Below the pieces are notes generated by a model. The model ran no database searches and was not told where the DNA came from. It worked only from the letters and a program-made list of their open reading frames with translations. 19,041 bases of DNA from Nanobdellota archaeon (GTDB lineage: Archaea; Nanobdellota; Nanobdellia; Pacearchaeales; GW2011-AR1): contig JAHJMH010000023.1 of the NCBI GenBank assembly GCA_018821425.1, forward strand, positions 1-19,041, in the 5' to 3' direction. Both the position numbers and the translations under genes were made by a program. Positions 7,500-13,951 of the stretch are shown here, piece after piece; within the stretch, counting starts at the first letter, position 1, and every line of letters starts with the position of its first letter.

Positions 7500-8567
7500 A
7501 TGATACTTGGTCTGACTGGAACGCTAGGCTCAGGGAAAGGAGCTGTTGGTGAATTTCTTAAAGGAAAAGGATTTAAACATTATTCCGCACGAGAATTAAT
7601 TACGGAAGAAGTTTTGAAAAGGGGATTGGAATTAAACAGAGATACTATGGTTCAGGTTGGGAACGATTTAAGGCAAAATAATTCTCCAAGTTACATCGCG
7701 GAGAAATTGTTTGAAATGGCAGAGAAGAAGGGTGGCCATAGTGTCATTGAAAGTCTTAGAACAGTTGGAGAAATTAGTACCTTAAAATCTAAAGGAGATT
7801 TTTATCTCATTGCTGTTAATGCCTCGCCAGAAATAAGATACGAGAGGATAACTAAAAGAAAAGATGTAACTGACAACATAAGTTTTGAAAAGTTTTTAGA
7901 AGATGAGCAGAGAGAAATGATGTCTGATAACCCCTCCAAACAAAATTTGCGAGCTTGTATTGAACTGGCTGATGTTAAAATAATTAATAATGGAACTATA
8001 GAAGAACTTGAAGAAGATATTAATGAATTATTAAAAATAATTGGATTTAAAATTGAAGAGATTCGGAAAGTGTCGAAGAGAGAAGATTATATTTCGTGGG
8101 ATGATTATTTTATGGGAATCGCGCTTTTATCTGCTAAAAGAAGCAAAGATCCGAGCACGCAGGTTGGTGCCTGTGTTGTTAATAACGAAAATAAGGTTGT
8201 GGGAATTGGATATAACGGTTTTCCATTGGGATGTTCCGACGATGATTTGCCTTGGGCAAGGGAAGGTCCAACTTTAGAAACTAAATATCCTTATGTGTGC
8301 CATGCTGAATTAAATGCTATTTTAAACAGTTCAAATGTTTCCTTAAAAAACTGTAAAATTTACATTCCACTTTTCCCATGCAATGAATGCACAAAAGCAA
8401 TAATTCAATCGGGAATAAAAGAAATAATTTATTTGTCAGATAAATATGCTGAAACAGATTCAATAAAAGCTTCAAAAATAATGTTGAATCAGTCAGGAAT
8501 TAAGCTCACTAAACACACTCCGAAATCAGGAATTATTAGTCTTGATTTCACTCCTGAAAAAGTCTAG
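7500..8567 (+). CDS. P-loop nucleotide kinase-like domain fused to dCMP deaminase
   Basis: This 355-aa two-domain protein has an N-terminal part (about 1-185) of dephospho-CoA/adenylate kinase type, with P-loop GTLGSGK (7-13) and a mid-domain RYERITKRKD resembling a lid. The C-terminal part (about 195-345) is a deoxycytidylate deaminase: DPSTQVGACVV, GYNGFP, the zinc/proton-shuttle motif HAE (H268, E270) and PCNEC (C294, C297). The deaminase makes dUMP from dCMP for thymidylate synthesis, fitting its place between nrdJ and thioredoxin. As I recall, yeast Dcd1 also has a P-loop-like N-terminus before its deaminase domain, so the fusion may be an old architecture. The kinase substrate is unknown, and position 14 after the P-loop lysine is Gly rather than Ser/Thr. 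The deaminase call is firm; kinase activity is uncertain. Confidence 0.9.
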   Translation: MILGLTGTLGSGKGAVGEFLKGKGFKHYSARELITEEVLKRGLELNRDTMVQVGNDLRQNNSPSYIAEKLFEMAEKKGGHSVIESLRTVGEISTLKSKGDFYLIAVNASPEIRYERITKRKDVTDNISFEKFLEDEQREMMSDNPSKQNLRACIELADVKIINNGTIEELEEDINELLKIIGFKIEEIRKVSKREDYISWDDYFMGIALLSAKRSKDPSTQVGACVVNNENKVVGIGYNGFPLGCSDDDLPWAREGPTLETKYPYVCHAELNAILNSSNVSLKNCKIYIPLFPCNECTKAIIQSGIKEIIYLSDKYAETDSIKASKIMLNQSGIKLTKHTPKSGIISLDFTPEKV

Positions 8568-8572
8568 GAAAA

Positions 8573-8582
8573 TTTTATAAAT
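8573..8582 (+). promoter_or_regulatory. TATA box for thioredoxin
   Basis: TTTTATAAAT centred about 25 bases before the ATG at 8603, giving a leaderless mRNA. Confidence 0.6.
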
Positions 8583-8602
8583 GCTTTTCAATAAATCTGT
8601 TT

Positions 8603-8929
8603 ATGACAAATAATGATAAAGTGCCGGAACTGATGGAGAGCGAGTTCGACGGCTTTGTAAAAGAGGGGAAAGTTATTGTAGATTTCTACGCAGATTGGTG
8701 CATGCCTTGCGTCACGATGGCACCGATAGTTGAAGAACTCGCGGAGAAATTTAACGGAAAAATAAAGTTCGGCAAGGTCAATGTGGATGACAATGATGCG
8801 CTTACGAAAAAGTTCGGTGTTGATTCCATGCCGAGTTTTTTAGTTTTCAAAGAGGGGGAAGTTGTGGGGAAGTTCTCTGGTGCAATGTCGATTCAGGATT
8901 TTGAAGAGAAGTTGAAGGGGTTTTTGTAA
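8603..8929 (+). CDS. trxA: Thioredoxin
   Basis: This 108-aa protein has the complete thioredoxin fold signature: VIVDFYADWC, active site WCMPC (C33, C36), the cis-proline region SMPSFLVFKEGEVVGKFSGA, and a C-terminal helix. It exchanges disulfides in the cytoplasm. Close to nrdJ it is the natural candidate electron donor to the reductase's C-terminal cysteines. The dipeptide between the cysteines is Met-Pro rather than the classical Gly-Pro, which may shift redox potential or partner choice. It has its own TATA box and no leader. Confidence 0.95.
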   Translation: MTNNDKVPELMESEFDGFVKEGKVIVDFYADWCMPCVTMAPIVEELAEKFNGKIKFGKVNVDDNDALTKKFGVDSMPSFLVFKEGEVVGKFSGAMSIQDFEEKLKGFL

Positions 8930-9055
8930 ATGAATGGATTAGAATTAATTGCGGGAGTAACTTTCGGTAGTTCTGTGGCTTCAAATGTTCTCGGTTATTT
9001 CCTCTTTAAGAGCTCATTAGAAAGATTTCTGCAAGAATACGGAAGTAAAGACTAA
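8930..9055 (+). CDS. Tiny protein after thioredoxin, possibly cut short by a frameshift
   Basis: A 41-aa ORF starts directly after the thioredoxin stop (TAA then ATG). It has a hydrophobic or amphipathic stretch (about residues 5-28, GVTFGSSVASNVLGYFLF) and a charged end. A second frame opens just before its stop and encodes a protein-like RELVEDEINGMEQKG ending at 9102. One inserted or deleted base near 9046-9052 would join the two into about 56 aa. The immediate junction suggests co-transcription with thioredoxin. Family not recognised. Confidence 0.45.
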   Translation: MNGLELIAGVTFGSSVASNVLGYFLFKSSLERFLQEYGSKD

Positions 9056-9189
9056 GAGAATTAGTTGAAGATGAAATAAATGGGATGGAACAGAAAGGTT
9101 AGTTTTATAATAACGTTCTTCAGGTGGGGATTAGGATATCTTATGAAGAATTCCTCCGAAAGAATTGTTAGTTCGGGTTATAGCAAACA

Positions 9190-9199
9190 TTTTTTAAAC
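9190..9199 (+). promoter_or_regulatory. TATA box for tRNA-Lys
   Basis: TTTTTTAAAC centred about 27 bases upstream of the mature 5' end of the tRNA. Confidence 0.5.
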
Positions 9200-9221
9200 G
9201 GAGTAATTTTAGTTATCTAAC

Positions 9222-9332
9222 GGCTCCGTAGCTCAGCCTGGTTAGAGCACTGGACTTTTATGTAAGGAGAATAAGCAATTAGGAGAAAACAAAGAGATCC
9301 AGGTGTCGAGGGTTCGAATCCCTTCGGGGCCA
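9222..9332 (+). tRNA. trnK: tRNA-Lys(UUU) with a 36-nt BHB intron
   Basis: Complete cloverleaf: acceptor GGCTCCG with CGGGGCC (one G-U), D stem GCTC/GAGC, anticodon stem CTGGA (9250-9254) with TCCAG (9298-9302), anticodon TTT at 9257-9259, T arm GAGGG/CCCTT with TTCGAAT loop, discriminator A. CCA is not encoded. The intron at 9261-9296 sits after position 37, the canonical archaeal site. CTTT (9255-9258) pairs with AAAG (9291-9294), leaving 3-nt bulges TAT and AGA. Cleavage after the second base of each bulge restores a 7-base anticodon loop CTTTTAA. This is a textbook bulge-helix-bulge for the archaeal splicing endonuclease, although the intron-side outer helix is only about 2 bp. Confidence 0.95.
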
Positions 9333-9346
9333 TTTTAAGGAAATAA

Positions 9347-9471
9347 ATGAGAATAGAATATTCAAAACATTGGACAAGGCAAAAGAAATATCGTCCGGAA
9401 GAACTTTAAAAGTTGCCTATAAAGAGAGGGGCAAAGATATAAAAATAATGACTGCTTTTTGGTTAGATTAA
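9347..9471 (+). pseudogene. Decayed DUF4258-like toxin gene
   Basis: Two pieces of a protein of this type are seen in different frames. MRIEYSKHW begins at 9347 and stops after 20 codons. In another frame, FKTLDKAKEISSGRTLKV and then a KDIKIMTAFWLD end run to the stop at 9469-9471. DUF4258-type proteins begin with a similar strand plus His and end with TLKVVY...ITAY-like strands, so the middle appears deleted. The second piece ends one base before the start of the DUF2283-like gene, the usual partner order. Family assignment is from pattern memory and is moderate; decay is clear if the family call is right. Confidence 0.5.
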
Positions 9472-9472
9472 A

Positions 9473-9679
9473 ATGGAACAATGGTATGATAAGGAAGAGG
9501 ACATTTTGGGAATAAGGCTGAAAGCTGAAGACTACTGGAAGAGTGTGGAATTGCCTAATGGGATAGTTATAGATTTGTCAAAAGAAGGAAATATTATCGG
9601 GATGGAGATTTTTAACGCAAGCAAACTGCTTCTTGGCGACGCTAAGAAAGTTATTGAATCATCAGAATCACTTTCTTGA
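9473..9679 (+). CDS. DUF2283-family protein, putative antitoxin
   Basis: This 68-aa protein matches the DUF2283 layout: WYDKEEDILGIRL at the N-terminus, then a VELPNGIVIDLSKEGNIIGMEIFNAS core ending in a short helix. The family is small and frequently encoded directly after a DUF4258-type toxin, where it is taken to be the antitoxin. Here the gene is intact while the upstream partner is broken, so it may be an orphan antitoxin. It lies 140 bases after a tRNA gene, a common integration site. Confidence 0.75.
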   Translation: MEQWYDKEEDILGIRLKAEDYWKSVELPNGIVIDLSKEGNIIGMEIFNASKLLLGDAKKVIESSESLS

Positions 9680-9691
9680 TTATAACCAACA

Positions 9692-9700
9692 TTTTTAAAA
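9692..9700 (+). promoter_or_regulatory. TATA box for the 108-aa membrane protein
   Basis: TTTTTAAAA about 39 bases before the ATG at 9735, predicting a leader of about 12 bases. Confidence 0.4.
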
Positions 9701-9734
9701 TTGATTTCCTTTTCTGGTATGTTCAATAATAAAA

Positions 9735-10061
9735 ATGGGACGATTAATAAGAGAATTTCCGTTCGCGACGGTTCTGGCATTGGCAGGTTTCTTTCTTGGA
9801 GTTTCCCTTCTTTTTAGCGCGGATTTTTTCACGAGTTACGACATGTCAAGCATCGCAGAGAACCCCATCAGTTCTGTCATGAACTATATTAAAGATTCTA
9901 GCATACAAGCGGGAAAAGTGTTGTTAAAGGGTGTCGGTTTAGGTTTGGCGATGGGAACCTTTTTTGGTCTGGCAGGATTCATAATAGACTTTTTAAGAAG
10001 GAAGCAAGTTTCGAAAACAGCCTATGGCGGGAAAATTCAGCGGATTGTTGAAATGAGGTAA
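9735..10061 (+). CDS. Two-helix membrane protein, unknown function
   Basis: This 108-aa protein has two predicted membrane spans, about residues 11-30 (ATVLALAGFFLGVSLLFSA) and 64-87 (LKGVGLGLAMGTFFGLAGFIIDFL). They are joined by a polar loop of about 33 residues, and a basic tail (RRKQVSK) suggests a cytoplasmic C-terminus. Glycine-rich spans suggest close helix packing. No family recognised. It is probably monocistronic, since a long control region separates it from the polymerase operon. Confidence 0.7.
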   Translation: MGRLIREFPFATVLALAGFFLGVSLLFSADFFTSYDMSSIAENPISSVMNYIKDSSIQAGKVLLKGVGLGLAMGTFFGLAGFIIDFLRRKQVSKTAYGGKIQRIVEMR

Positions 10062-10110
10062 TTTCTGCGAAAAATCAACTTCGGCGAAACATTTAAAAAC
10101 AAAATTTTGG

Positions 10111-10160
10111 TATCTTTTATTATTGCTAAGTTATTAAAAAGATATTAAAAGTATCTTTTA
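10111..10160 (+). promoter_or_regulatory. Three-arm alternative hairpin element upstream of rpoH
   Basis: TATCTTTTA occurs at 10111-10119 and 10152-10160 on either side of TAAAAAGATA (10135-10144). The middle arm pairs perfectly over 8 bp with either flank (AAAAGATA with TATCTTTT), so the two hairpins exclude each other. A TATA-like ATTTAAAAAC at 10090-10099 could start a transcript near 10120 that contains the second hairpin. A switch or a protein-binding site is possible. Confidence 0.3.
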
Positions 10161-10176
10161 TCTCAACCACCTCAGA

Positions 10177-10186
10177 TTTAAATTTA
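10177..10186 (+). promoter_or_regulatory. Likely main TATA box of the rpoH-rpoB-rpoA operon
   Basis: TTTAAATTTA would place initiation near 10207. The roughly 27-base leader begins with a small hairpin, GCGG (10208-10211) with CCGC (10218-10221). A more distal box at about 10090 is an alternative. Confidence 0.45.
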
Positions 10187-10233
10187 CCGACGGAAAATCC
10201 TCCCAAAGCGGTCTAACCCGCCAAAAATCAAAA

Positions 10234-10458
10234 ATGCACACTCTTCAACCTAAACATATCAAACTAAAAGAAAAAGAGATTTCTGAAATGTTGGACAAGT
10301 TTAATGTTTCTAAAGCACAATTACCAAAAATTTTATTGAGTGATCCTGCTCTTCCGGAAAACTGCGAAATAGGAGATCTTATAAGAATCGAGAGGACAGA
10401 GAAAGATTCTGATTTAAATAAAGAAGAGAAAAGAGAATATTTCAGGGTGGTTGTATAA
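10234..10458 (+). CDS. rpoH: DNA-directed RNA polymerase subunit Rpo5 (RpoH)
   Basis: This 74-aa protein is the archaeal counterpart of the C-terminal domain of eukaryotic Rpb5. It shows HIKLKEKEISEMLDKFNV, the LPKILLSDPALPE core and IGDLIRIER, and ends at the expected YFRVVV. It lies in the polymerase jaw and binds RpoA. The stop codon overlaps the rpoB start (TAATG), so the two are translationally coupled. First gene of the polymerase operon, as in most archaea. Confidence 0.95.
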   Translation: MHTLQPKHIKLKEKEISEMLDKFNVSKAQLPKILLSDPALPENCEIGDLIRIERTEKDSDLNKEEKREYFRVVV

Positions 10459-13400
10459 TGAAAAAAAATAATCATCAGGTTATTCGAAATTATCTTGAAG
10501 AGCATTCGTTGGTTGAATCTAACATCGTTTCTTTCAATAATTTCATAAGTCGCCGAATGCAAGATATCGTTAATGAGATTTCAGCCACGATAGATGGAGA
10601 TGATTTTGAAATTAGTCTCGGAAAAATTGAAGTTGGAAAACCTAAAGTTATCGAAGCTGATGGAAGTTCTTCAGATATAACGCCTGCTGAAGCTAAAATG
10701 AGAAGTTTGACTTATGCTGCTGCAGTTACAATGGAAATTACCGTTAAAAAAGAAGATCAGATTGATTCTGAAATTGTTGAGATAGGGAATATTCCAATTA
10801 TGGTTAAGAGTAAAGCATGTCATACTTATGGTATGTCAAAAGAAGAGCTGATAAAAAGTCAGCACGACCCCTTGGACCCTGGAGGTTATTTTCTCATCAA
10901 GGGAAACGAAAGAGTAATGGTTATGGCAGAAGATCTTGCGGAGAACCATCCCTTTGTAGAAAATGACTCGAAGAATAATCTTGTGTTGAAACTTTTCTCG
11001 TTGAGGGGAACTTATAGGATTCCAATATCTATCTCCGAGAACAAAGAGGGCATCATAAACATTTCATTCAGCAAATTCAAAGACATTCCTGTGATGGTTG
11101 TGCTCAAGGCTTTGGGAATGGTTAAAGAATCTGAGATTCAGAAACAGATTGGAAAAGAGACCGATTCGATTATCGCAAATTTTTATGAGTTTGTCAATTT
11201 AGCGACGAAGGAAGATGCGATGATAGATATTTCAGAAAAGGCAAATCTCCAAGGAACTAAGAAAGAAGTTCTTGACAGAGTTAAACAGAGACTTGATGCT
11301 TATCTTTTCCCACACATAGGTTTGACTAAAGAAGACTGTGCGAAAAAGGCCGTTACGTTGTGTAAACTTGTCAAGCAGTTCCTCCTTGCTAAAGAAAATC
11401 CAAAACTTAGAACGGACAAGGATCATTATGCGAATAAAAGAGTTAGACTTTCAGGAGACCTTTTGGCGACGCTGTTCCGAGTAAACCTTGGAATTCTTAT
11501 TCGAGACATTCAATATTCACTTCAGAAATCTACGAAGAAAAAGAAATTTTTCTCTATAAAAATAATCGCGAAGTCTACGTTGTTTTCGCACAGAGTTGAA
11601 TCTGCAATTGCAACTGGAAGCTGGACTGGAGAAAGAAGCGGTATTACGCAGAACATGGATAAGACAAATTATCTTGCAATAATTTCACAGTTGCAAAGAG
11701 TTTCGAGCATGCTTGCTTCAGATCAGGAAAACTTTATGGCAAGAACACTTCATCCAACTCATTACGGAAGGTTCTGCCCTATAGAAACGCCTGAAGGAAC
11801 TGAAATCGGACTGAGGAAAAATCTTGCCATCATGGCGCAGGTTTCGACGAGAATTGAGATTGAGGAAGAAAAATTCTTGAATTATATTGAATCGCTTGGG
11901 CTTAACACTGGAGAAGATGGTGGGACAGAAATTTTCTTTAATGGAATATTTGTTGGAAGTGTAGAGTCGCCTGAAGATATTGTAAAAGATATAAAAGAAA
12001 GAAGAAGAAAGGGTGAGCTTCCAGTGCAGTTGAGTGTTAGATACGACCCGGGTTTCCAGAACATTGTTATATCGACGGAGCCGGGAAGAGTTTTGAGACC
12101 GTTGATTATTGCAGACGGCGGAGTTCCTCGACTTAAAGACGAACACATTCTGATGCTTGAACAAAAAAAGATGAGGTGGGCAGATTTGATAAAAGAAGGC
12201 GTGATAGAATATCTTGACGCTTCCGAGGAAGAACAAGCGCTTGTGGCAATATATGAAACGGAGCTGACACCGGAACATACTCATCTTGAAATAGATTCAA
12301 TGGACTTATTGGGTGTTGTGACATCTCTTGTTCCTTACGGAAATCACGACCAAAGCTCCAGACTTAATCGTGGTTCGAAAACACAGAAGCAAGCACTTGG
12401 ATTATATGCTGCGAATTATTTGACGAGACTTGATACCGATGTTTCTATACTTCAATATCCCCAGAAGCCGATTGTGAGAAGTTTCGTTTACGACACACTT
12501 CAAGCATATCCTGCGGGGCAAAACCTCGTTGTTGCGATAATGACTTACGATGGATACAACGTTGAGGACGCGCTTGTCCTTAACAAGGGAAGCGTCGACC
12601 GTGGAATCGGACGAAGCTTTTACTACAAACCGTATTCCGCAGTTGAAATGAATTATGCCGGTGGACTTAAAGACGAAATTGCAATTCCAGAGAAAGATGC
12701 GTCGGGTTACAAAACTGAAGAAAGTTACGGGCTTCTTGAAAGCGACGGAATAACTTATCCTGAGGCAGATGCCGACGAGGGAATGGTTCTTATCGGAAAA
12801 ATGTCTCCGCCGAAGTTCCTTTCTGAAGCAAGAGAGATTTCAATAAGAACAAAAAAAGAGTCTTCTGTAAGTATGAAGCAAGAATCAAAAGGAATTGTAG
12901 AGTCCGTGTTTATTACCGAGGATGCTGATGGGAATAGAATTGTTCAAGTAAAAACAAGAGATTGTAGAGTCCCGGAGCTTGGAGACAAGTTTGCAACTTC
13001 CCATGGACAGAAGGGAGTTATCGGAATGGTTGCCGACGAGGAAGATATTCCTTTTACTTCAAAAGGTATAAGGCCGGACATAATGTTTAACCCGCACGGA
13101 CTTCCTAGCCGAATGACGGTTGGATATCTTCTTGAATTGCTTGCAGGAAAAGTGGGCTGTGTTAAAGGAGAAATTATGGACGGAACCTCATTCTCGGGAA
13201 CCGGAAAAGAAGAGCTTGAGGAACAACTTAAGAATCTTGGTTTCAGATACGACGGAAAAGAAACCATGTACAACGGAGTTACTGGGAAGAGAATCAAGGC
13301 GAAAATATTCATCGGGAATCTTTACTACTTGAAACTTAAGTATATGGTTCTTAACAAAATGCACGGTCGTGCTTCTGGAAAGATTGCGTTGCTTACGAGA

Positions 13401-13712
13401 CAGCCGATTGAAGGTCGTTCTCGTGGTGGTGCTTTGAGGCTTGGAGAAATGGAACAGCAAGCACTTGTTGCTCACGGAGCGTCGTTGCTTTTGAAAGAAA
13501 GATATGACTCTGACAAAATTTCACTTTTGATATGCACTCAATGTGGTTCAACAGGGATAGAAGATAACATAAGAAACAAAAAAATATGCTCTGTGTGCGA
13601 AAGCGAAGAAGTCGAGCCGGTTGAAGTTTCTTACGCGTTCAAACTTTTGGTTGAAGAACTTCAAGGATTACACATTCACACCCCATTTGGGTTAAAAAAC
13701 AAATACGAATAA
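10458..13712 (+). CDS. rpoB: DNA-directed RNA polymerase subunit B, unsplit
   Basis: This 1084-aa second-largest subunit forms one side of the active-site cleft. Motifs in order: protrusion and lobe at the N-terminus (MRSLTYAAAV, DPGGYFLIKGNERV), HPTHYGRFCPIETPEGTEIG (from about 432), YDGYNVEDA (697-705), DKFATSHGQKGVIG (843-856), GRSRGGALRLGEMEQQA, and a C-terminal zinc ribbon with C1026, C1029, C1044 and C1047. It is one chain, unlike the B''/B' split found in many Euryarchaeota. No intein is visible. Many long antisense frames lie over it and are shadows. Confidence 0.98.
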   Translation: MKKNNHQVIRNYLEEHSLVESNIVSFNNFISRRMQDIVNEISATIDGDDFEISLGKIEVGKPKVIEADGSSSDITPAEAKMRSLTYAAAVTMEITVKKEDQIDSEIVEIGNIPIMVKSKACHTYGMSKEELIKSQHDPLDPGGYFLIKGNERVMVMAEDLAENHPFVENDSKNNLVLKLFSLRGTYRIPISISENKEGIINISFSKFKDIPVMVVLKALGMVKESEIQKQIGKETDSIIANFYEFVNLATKEDAMIDISEKANLQGTKKEVLDRVKQRLDAYLFPHIGLTKEDCAKKAVTLCKLVKQFLLAKENPKLRTDKDHYANKRVRLSGDLLATLFRVNLGILIRDIQYSLQKSTKKKKFFSIKIIAKSTLFSHRVESAIATGSWTGERSGITQNMDKTNYLAIISQLQRVSSMLASDQENFMARTLHPTHYGRFCPIETPEGTEIGLRKNLAIMAQVSTRIEIEEEKFLNYIESLGLNTGEDGGTEIFFNGIFVGSVESPEDIVKDIKERRRKGELPVQLSVRYDPGFQNIVISTEPGRVLRPLIIADGGVPRLKDEHILMLEQKKMRWADLIKEGVIEYLDASEEEQALVAIYETELTPEHTHLEIDSMDLLGVVTSLVPYGNHDQSSRLNRGSKTQKQALGLYAANYLTRLDTDVSILQYPQKPIVRSFVYDTLQAYPAGQNLVVAIMTYDGYNVEDALVLNKGSVDRGIGRSFYYKPYSAVEMNYAGGLKDEIAIPEKDASGYKTEESYGLLESDGITYPEADADEGMVLIGKMSPPKFLSEAREISIRTKKESSVSMKQESKGIVESVFITEDADGNRIVQVKTRDCRVPELGDKFATSHGQKGVIGMVADEEDIPFTSKGIRPDIMFNPHGLPSRMTVGYLLELLAGKVGCVKGEIMDGTSFSGTGKEELEEQLKNLGFRYDGKETMYNGVTGKRIKAKIFIGNLYYLKLKYMVLNKMHGRASGKIALLTRQPIEGRSRGGALRLGEMEQQALVAHGASLLLKERYDSDKISLLICTQCGSTGIEDNIRNKKICSVCESEEVEPVEVSYAFKLLVEELQGLHIHTPFGLKNKYE

Positions 13713-13713
13713 A

Positions 13714-13950
13714 ATGGCAGAAGAATATCAAGTTAATAGAAGATGTTTGGTTTATGATGAATGCTCCCGTTTTGAAGAGGGGGGTGAAATTTGTGAAGAG
13801 CAATTCAATCGTCCTTGTGATTTTAGAGTTAAGATTTTAAATTTAGAGAGGAAGAAAATTAAAAGAATCGCCGGAGAGGAAGAAATTTTCAATCCCGTAA
13901 TAGATGACCAACTTGGACAAAAATTAAAACGGAAATTATTTTGGAAATAA
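13714..13950 (+). CDS. Small four-cysteine protein between rpoB and rpoA
   Basis: This 78-aa protein is inserted in the polymerase operon, one base after the rpoB stop and one base before the rpoA ATG. C11, C17, C27 and C35 (spacing C-x5-C-x9-C-x7-C) could bind one metal ion or form disulfides, followed by a charged, lysine-rich C-terminal half. Most archaea have no gene at this place. Tight spacing and matching codon use suggest it is made with the polymerase, so a role in transcription or polymerase assembly is possible but unproven. Family not recognised. Confidence 0.75.
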   Translation: MAEEYQVNRRCLVYDECSRFEEGGEICEEQFNRPCDFRVKILNLERKKIKRIAGEEEIFNPVIDDQLGQKLKRKLFWK

Positions 13951-13951
13951 A

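Noticed and set aside
9143..9220. 25-aa ORF just before the tRNA, preceded by TTTTATAA
   Set aside because: It overlaps the tRNA promoter, has no recognisable features, and its TATA-like site is 36 bases upstream; chance is more likely.
11718..12284. 188-aa minus-strand ORF opposite rpoB
   Set aside because: Antisense shadow of a highly conserved gene; composition is Ser/Phe/Arg-rich with no domain, start signal or TATA box. The same applies to the other long antisense frames over rpoB, rpoA, nrdJ and lhr.
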